Below, piece by piece: positions 22,985-27,156 of a DNA stretch of 27,156 nucleotides. The position numbers and the translations under genes are program-made. Origin of the DNA: Bacillota bacterium (GTDB lineage: Bacteria > Bacillota > Clostridia > Lachnospirales > Lachnospiraceae); assembly GCA_023437715.1 (NCBI GenBank), contig JAEZFK010000018.1, positions 1 to 27,156 on the forward strand, written 5' to 3'. Numbering within the stretch: position 1 is the stretch's first letter; every line of letters starts with the position of its first letter. The notes under the pieces are model-generated. The model was not told the origin of the DNA and did no database searches. It saw nothing but the letters and a program-made list of their open reading frames with translations.

Positions 22985-23890
22985 ATGAGAAGAAAAACGA
23001 TGGCATTATGGATGACAATTGTTATGACAGCGGCGATGATATCCGGATGCGGAGCTTCTGCATCTGCAACGACAGCGGCAGAGAGCACCACAGCTGCTGC
23101 GCCGGCAACAGAAGCGGCAACTACCGTAGCGGAAGCATCCACAAAAGCGGGGACCACTGCTGCGGCAGCAACGGGTGAGAAAACGGAGGTCTATGCGTTC
23201 ATCGCAGCCAGCTTAAAAAACACCATGGAGAAAATCAAAGAAGATTATGAGGCGGATCATCCGGATGTGACCATCATTTACAATGCGGACAGTTCGGGGA
23301 CCCTGCAGAAGCAGATTGAAGAAGGGGCCGAGTGTGATATATTCTTCTCTGCTGCGACCAAGCAGATGAAGGCCTTGGAAGACGGCGGCTTTCTGGTGGA
23401 CGACGGCTCCGTGACAAATCTGCTTACCAATAAGATCGTGCTGATTAAGCCGGCCGGTATGGAGACAAAAGTGACCGGATTCGATAATATCACCGAGGCT
23501 TCCAGTCTTGCCCTGGCCGGGGAGGACGTGCCGGTTGGCCAGTATGCCCGCCAGCTGTTCACCAATATGGGCATGCTGGATAAGGTGATGGCCATGGAAA
23601 TCAATGAAGGAGCCAATGTGACGGCTGTGCTTACGGCAGTAGCCGAGGGGAGCAATGAGGTTGGTATTGTATATGCCACCGATGCGGCATCCATGGCTGA
23701 CAAGGTAGAAATCATTGCAGAAGCAGATGACAGCCAGATAGAACCGGCGGTCTATCCCATTGGTTTGGTAAAGAATGCTGAGGCGGATGATGCACAGGCA
23801 AAGGCTGCAGAAGAATTTAAAACCTATCTGACTGAAGATGAAGCTCCGTTGGGCCTGTTTAAGGAAGCCGGTTTTCAGACAAGCAAGTAA
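22985..23890 (+). CDS. modA: Molybdate ABC transporter substrate-binding lipoprotein
   Basis: A 301-residue ModA. It has a lipoprotein signal (RRK, hydrophobic core, MISGC with Cys22) and an Ala/Thr/Glu-rich linker to about residue 65. The mature domain shows VYAFIAASLKNTMEKIKEDYE, YNADSSGTLQKQIEEGAECDIFFSA and VPVGQYARQLF, which form the molybdate-binding cleft. It captures molybdate (or tungstate) for import. AGGAGG precedes the ATG. First gene of modA-modB-modC-mop; the operon leads into nifH, which fits supply of Mo for nitrogenase. Confidence 0.93.
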   Translation: MRRKTMALWMTIVMTAAMISGCGASASATTAAESTTAAAPATEAATTVAEASTKAGTTAAAATGEKTEVYAFIAASLKNTMEKIKEDYEADHPDVTIIYNADSSGTLQKQIEEGAECDIFFSAATKQMKALEDGGFLVDDGSVTNLLTNKIVLIKPAGMETKVTGFDNITEASSLALAGEDVPVGQYARQLFTNMGMLDKVMAMEINEGANVTAVLTAVAEGSNEVGIVYATDAASMADKVEIIAEADDSQIEPAVYPIGLVKNAEADDAQAKAAEEFKTYLTEDEAPLGLFKEAGFQTSK

Positions 23891-23924
23891 AATATACTAA
23901 AATAAACGGGAGGGGGTGAAAATT

Positions 23925-24623
23925 GTGCTGGAAATCGTAAAGACCATAGATTGGAGCCCTCTTTTCATTTCTCTTAAGACAGGCGTTGTATCAACAATAC
24001 TCGCATTCTTTATGGGTATCGGAGCAGCCAGGCTGATTATGAGAGTGAACAGTACGGCTAAGGCCGCTTTGGACGGCATTCTGACATTACCGCTGGTGCT
24101 TCCGCCTACGGTGGCCGGTTTTTTTCTGCTTTTGATTTTCAGCTTAAGACGGCCCTTTGGCTCTTTTCTGTATACGAATTTTGACATCAAGATGGTGCAG
24201 ACCTGGCCGGGATGTGTGATTGCGGCATTTGTGATCGCATTTCCCCTGATGTACCGGAACGCAAGGGCGGCGTTTGAGCAGGTGGATGTCAATACAATCT
24301 ATGCAGGACGCACCCTGGGACTTCCCGAGGGCACCATATTCTGGAGAGTGGTGGTTCCTATTGCAGGTCCGGGTCTTGCCTCCGGGACAGTTCTGTCATT
24401 TGCCAGATCCATCGGAGAATACGGAGCGACCTCCATGCTGGCAGGCAATATTCTGGGAAAAACCAGGACAGTATCCGTGGCCATTGCATCGGAGGTGGCT
24501 GCAGGAAACTGGGATACTGCAGGGTTCTGGGTATGTGTGATTGTCATCCTGTCATTTTTTGTGGTGACATTAATCAACTATATCTCCGGAAAAGGGATAA
24601 AAAATACGAACAGGTGGATGTAA
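23925..24623 (+). CDS. modB: Molybdate ABC transporter permease
   Basis: A 232-residue membrane protein with about five to six segments and the ModB loop YAGRTLGLPEGTIFWRVVVPIAGPG that docks on ModC. SFARSIGEYGATSMLAGNI is a hallmark of molybdate/sulfate permeases. I choose the GTG at 23925 because AGGGGG lies eight bases upstream; an earlier in-frame GTG at 23916 overlaps that ribosome site. It ends one base before modC. Confidence 0.92.
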   Translation: MLEIVKTIDWSPLFISLKTGVVSTILAFFMGIGAARLIMRVNSTAKAALDGILTLPLVLPPTVAGFFLLLIFSLRRPFGSFLYTNFDIKMVQTWPGCVIAAFVIAFPLMYRNARAAFEQVDVNTIYAGRTLGLPEGTIFWRVVVPIAGPGLASGTVLSFARSIGEYGATSMLAGNILGKTRTVSVAIASEVAAGNWDTAGFWVCVIVILSFFVVTLINYISGKGIKNTNRWM

Positions 24624-24624
24624 T

Positions 24625-25698
24625 ATGGCATTGCAGGCAGAGATAAAAAAGACATTTCCGGGCTTTCGGCTGGATGTGGCATTTGAGACCGGCGGAAGCT
24701 GTATGGGAATTCTGGGGGCATCCGGGTGCGGGAAAAGCATGACGCTGAAATGCATTGCGGGAATTGAGAAGCCGGATAGCGGAAGGATTGTGTTAAACGG
24801 CAGGGTGCTGTTTGATTCTGAGAAAAACATCAATCTGTCTGCCCAGGAGCGGAGGGTTGGCTATCTGTTCCAGAATTATGCATTGTTTCCCAATATGACG
24901 GTGGAAGAAAACCTGTCAATTGTGATGGGAAGAAAAAAGAAAAACCGGATGCCGGAAATCAGGGAGCAGTTAAAGCGGTTCCGTCTGGAAGGACTGGAAA
25001 AGCGTTATCCGTCTCAGCTTTCCGGCGGACAGCAGCAGCGGGTGGCACTGGCGAGAATGCTGCTTTACCATCCGGATATCATTCTGCTGGATGAGCCATT
25101 TTCCGCCCTGGATGGATTTTTGAAAGATACCCTGCAGTTTGAGATGATGGAGGTCATAGGAGAATATTCCGGAGATGTGATTATGGTTTCCCATTCCCGG
25201 GATGAGATTTACAAGCTCTGTGCAGATGCCATGGTAATGGCAGAAGGAAAGCGCATCTTGACGGGAAAGACTAAAGATATTTTTTACAGGCCGCAGTATA
25301 TGGAGGCAGCCAGGCTGACCGGCTGCAAGAATATCTCGGCTGTCCGTAAGGTGGACGATTATGAGCTGTATGCGGTTGACTGGGAAATCAGTCTCCGTAC
25401 CAGTGAACGAATTAATGATAACATTCATTATATAGGCATCCGCGCCCACAATCTTGTACCGTTGTGGGAGGAAGATGATCTGGAAGATGACGCTGTGAAC
25501 ATCATGCAGGTAAAACAGACCGGCTATGCAGAGACTCCTTTTACGAGACAGTTTCTTTTCTGCAACAGGAAAGGAAAGCAGGGTGCGGATATCTGGTGGC
25601 TGATGGATAAGCCTGTTTTTAAGGAAAAAGAAGAGGAACCGGTGCGGTTTCCGCATTATATTCATTTTCCTGAGGATGCAATACTTTTACTCATTTAA
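24625..25698 (+). CDS. modC: Molybdate ABC transporter ATP-binding protein
   Basis: A 357-residue ABC ATPase. Walker A GASGCGKS (31-38), Q-loop FQNY (Gln83), signature LSGGQQQR (132-139), Walker B IILLDEP (152-158) and H-loop His190 are all intact. The C-terminal part after about residue 230 is where ModC usually carries a TOBE/Mop-like regulatory domain. Here it is present in length (KNISAVRKVDDYELYAVDWEIS, IHYIGIRAHNLVPL) but diverged, and a separate Mop protein follows. ATG at 24625 directly after modB stop: translational coupling. Confidence 0.92.
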   Translation: MALQAEIKKTFPGFRLDVAFETGGSCMGILGASGCGKSMTLKCIAGIEKPDSGRIVLNGRVLFDSEKNINLSAQERRVGYLFQNYALFPNMTVEENLSIVMGRKKKNRMPEIREQLKRFRLEGLEKRYPSQLSGGQQQRVALARMLLYHPDIILLDEPFSALDGFLKDTLQFEMMEVIGEYSGDVIMVSHSRDEIYKLCADAMVMAEGKRILTGKTKDIFYRPQYMEAARLTGCKNISAVRKVDDYELYAVDWEISLRTSERINDNIHYIGIRAHNLVPLWEEDDLEDDAVNIMQVKQTGYAETPFTRQFLFCNRKGKQGADIWWLMDKPVFKEKEEEPVRFPHYIHFPEDAILLLI

Positions 25699-25733
25699 AG
25701 AAAAAATTTATTACCTGCAGGAGGGGAAAGACT

Positions 25734-25943
25734 ATGAAAATCAGTGCAAGAAATCAGTTTAAAGGAAAAGTAGTCAGTATTGATACAGGAGCAGTCAATG
25801 CGATTGTAGGAATTGATATCGGGGGAGGCAATGTTGTGTCGGCAACCGTATCCCTGGCGGCAGTTCAGGATCTGGAACTGAGACCAGGGAAAGAGGCTTA
25901 TGCAGTCATCAAGGCTACTTCCGTCATGGTAGGAATTGACTGA
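25734..25943 (+). CDS. mop: Molbindin (Mop/TOBE-domain molybdate-binding protein)
   Basis: A 69-residue single TOBE/Mop domain: MKISARNQFKGKVVSIDTGAVNAIV at the start, ending in ATSVMVGID. Full length for a molbindin such as clostridial Mop. These form cytoplasmic oligomers that store or buffer molybdate/tungstate. GGAGGGG precedes the ATG. Last gene of the mod operon before a strong terminator. Confidence 0.92.
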   Translation: MKISARNQFKGKVVSIDTGAVNAIVGIDIGGGNVVSATVSLAAVQDLELRPGKEAYAVIKATSVMVGID

Positions 25944-25965
25944 ATGACCCATGGAATAAAATGTC

Positions 25966-25998
25966 AGAGGGCTGTCCTTAGGGATGGCTTTCTTTTTT
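25966..25998 (+). terminator. Intrinsic terminator after the mod operon
   Basis: A 12-pair stem from AGAGGGCTGTCC to GGATGGCTTTCT with a TTAG loop (several G-U pairs), then TTTTTT (25993-25998). It separates mod from nif transcription. Confidence 0.8.
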
Positions 25999-26141
25999 AG
26001 ATATAATTCCATATATGACGCAATCGTCAGAAAACAATTTTATACTGTTAAAAAGTAGTGGAAATAGGACTTTAATGAGAAATTTTTTTGTTTATTATGC
26101 AATATTGAATTAAAGGAGGAAAACCAATATAGTTAATACAA

Positions 26142-26224
26142 CCTAAGTAGTCGACGAAACTTCAGGGAGACACACTGTTACGATGTGGTAGCACAGATAT
26201 TCATCTGCTGGCTGCCTTTTTTTT
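26142..26224 (+). promoter_or_regulatory. nifH leader with intrinsic terminator and candidate antiterminator
   Basis: Hairpin 1 is CCTAAGT / ACTT(C)AGG (26142-26166). The terminator is GGTAGC-A-CAGAT / ATCTG-CTG-GCTGCC (26187-26216) followed by eight T's (26217-26224), ending only 20 bases before the nifH ATG and directly before its ribosome site. An alternative stem, CTGTTAC (26175-26181) with GTA-gc-ACAG (26188-26196), has a 6-base loop GATGTG and uses the 5' arm of the terminator. The two folds exclude each other. This is the layout of a transcription attenuator. The rest of 25999-26141 is AT-rich; a duplicate ribosome-site sequence at 26111-26120 has no start codon after it. Confidence 0.65.
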
Positions 26225-26244
26225 ATTCTAAAGGAGGATGTGCT

Positions 26245-27063
26245 ATGAGACAGGTCGCAATCTATGGAAAAGGCGGAATTGGAAAATCAACAACAACACA
26301 GAACTTAACGGCAGGACTTGCGGAGATGGGAAAACACATCATGATTGTGGGATGTGATCCGAAAGCAGACTCAACCAGACTGGTACTGGGCGGTCTGGCA
26401 CAGAAAACAGTTCTTGATACCCTTCGCGATGAAGGGGATGATATCGAATTGGATTCGGTCATGAAGGAAGGCTACGGCGGAATTAAGGGCGTGGAGTCAG
26501 GCGGTCCGGAACCCGGTGTGGGCTGCGCAGGGCGCGGTATCATCACTTCCATCAACTTACTTGAGCAGCTGGGAGCTTATACCGATGATCTGGACTATGT
26601 ATTTTACGATGTTCTCGGAGATGTTGTGTGCGGAGGTTTTGCGATGCCCATTCGGGAAGGCAAGGCCCAGGAGATCTACATCGTATGTTCCGGGGAGATG
26701 ATGGCCCTTTATGCAGCCAATAACATCTCTAAAGGTATTGCAAAATATGCAAAGACAGGGGGCGTCCGTATGGGCGGGCTGATCTGTAACTCCAGAAAGG
26801 TAGACAGGGAGGAAGATCTGGTTCAGGCAGTGGCTGCAAAGATAGGAACACAGATGATTCATTTCGTACCCCGTGACAATGCGGTACAAAGAGCAGAGAT
26901 TCGGAAACGTACGGTTATCGATTTTTCACCGGAGGAGCCTCAGGCAGATGAGTACCGGCAGCTGGCCCAAAAGGTTGACAACAATGAGATGTTTGTAATT
27001 CCAAACCCCATGAAGATCGAGGAACTGGAAGAGATTCTGATGCAATATGGCGTAATGGACTGA
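26245..27063 (+). CDS. nifH: Nitrogenase iron protein
   Basis: NifH is the ATP-dependent dimeric electron donor to the MoFe protein and is also needed for cofactor assembly. This 272-residue protein is complete: P-loop GKGGIGKS (8-15), GCDPKADSTRL (36-46), [4Fe-4S] ligands Cys94 (GVGCAGRG) and Cys129 (DVVCGG), and the ADP-ribosylation-site arginine Arg97. These features mark a true NifH rather than a chlorophyll or F430-synthesis homologue. The ATG at 26245 follows AAAGGAGG; a longer frame to 26185 runs through the terminator and is rejected. nifI1 starts 25 bases after the stop. Upstream neighbours are molybdate uptake genes. Confidence 0.95.
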   Translation: MRQVAIYGKGGIGKSTTTQNLTAGLAEMGKHIMIVGCDPKADSTRLVLGGLAQKTVLDTLRDEGDDIELDSVMKEGYGGIKGVESGGPEPGVGCAGRGIITSINLLEQLGAYTDDLDYVFYDVLGDVVCGGFAMPIREGKAQEIYIVCSGEMMALYAANNISKGIAKYAKTGGVRMGGLICNSRKVDREEDLVQAVAAKIGTQMIHFVPRDNAVQRAEIRKRTVIDFSPEEPQADEYRQLAQKVDNNEMFVIPNPMKIEELEEILMQYGVMD

Positions 27064-27088
27064 TGATCCGGCAGAGAGGAGAACGGCT

Positions 27089-27156
27089 ATGTTATTAGTG
27101 AGAGCAATCGTAAGGCCTGAAAAGTCAGGGTACGTGATGAAAGAAGCGGCAGAGGC
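27089..27156 (+). CDS. nifI1: NifI1 (PII-like nitrogen regulator), N-terminal fragment
   Basis: Only 22 codons and two bases remain before the window edge: MLLVRAIVRPEKSGYVMKEAA. The RAIVRPEK opening and the position right after nifH match NifI1, the PII-family protein that together with NifI2 switches nitrogenase off after ammonium addition in methanogens and is conserved in clostridial nif operons. GAGAGGAG lies just upstream. Confidence 0.8.
   Translation, partial: MLLVRAIVRPEKSGYVMKEAAE

Noticed and set aside
25999..26141. Sigma-54 promoter for nifH
   Set aside because: No TGGCAC-N5-TTGC pattern or NifA-type upstream site was seen.

Overview
The window reads as a chromosomal segment of a low-to-mid GC anaerobic Firmicute, most likely a Clostridia/Lachnospiraceae-type diazotroph. 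Reasons: strong AGGAGG ribosome sites before nearly every gene, lipoprotein-type ABC binding proteins, a Tn1549/Tn916-superfamily conjugative element of the kind common in gut Firmicutes, and a nifH gene followed directly by the start of a nifI1 (PII-like) gene, an order known from clostridia and archaea. The species cannot be named from the sequence alone.

Region 1 (1-4.9 kb, all minus strand) is a piece of an integrative conjugative element: a ParB-family protein, a small DUF4406-like protein, an ArdA antirestriction protein, a DUF6674-like coiled-coil protein, a PcfB (DUF3801) relaxosome accessory protein and the N-terminus of a VirD4/TraG coupling protein. Four near-identical 25-bp palindromes sit between these genes, three of them just after stop codons. 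The side facing the chromosome (4.7-5.24 kb) has no intact gene. It holds terminator-like hairpins, the last 40 codons of an IS200-type transposase and a run of hairpins that looks like the 3' end of that IS. No intact element end or integrase is visible here.

Region 2 (5.2-20.9 kb) is a carbohydrate / sugar-acid catabolic locus around a LacI-family regulator. Going left on the minus strand: lacI, two Rid-family proteins, a cog3964-type amidohydrolase and an RraA-like protein. Going right on the plus strand: a sugar ABC importer (binding lipoprotein and two permeases, no ATPase), an enolase-superfamily (MR/MLE) dehydratase, a UxuA-type mannonate dehydratase, a VOC protein, an intracellular GH1 beta-glucosidase, two Gfo/Idh/MocA oxidoreductases and a SelA/DgaE-like PLP enzyme. 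Two copies of a 19-bp operator-like sequence lie in opposite orientation in the intergenic space, one upstream of each predicted divergent promoter. I infer import of a glycoside, cleavage or oxidation of it inside the cell, dehydration of an aldonic-acid-like product, and a PLP elimination step whose enamine/imine products the Rid proteins may clear. The actual substrate is unknown to me.

Region 3 (20.9-22.3 kb) is a convergent APC-family amino acid permease.

Region 4 (22.6-27.16 kb) is a molybdate uptake operon (modA, modB, modC, mop) with a long structured leader, then a strong terminator, a leader with an intrinsic-terminator attenuator, nifH, and the first 22 codons of nifI1 at the window edge. 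Molybdate import beside the nitrogenase iron-protein gene fits supply of Mo for the FeMo cofactor.
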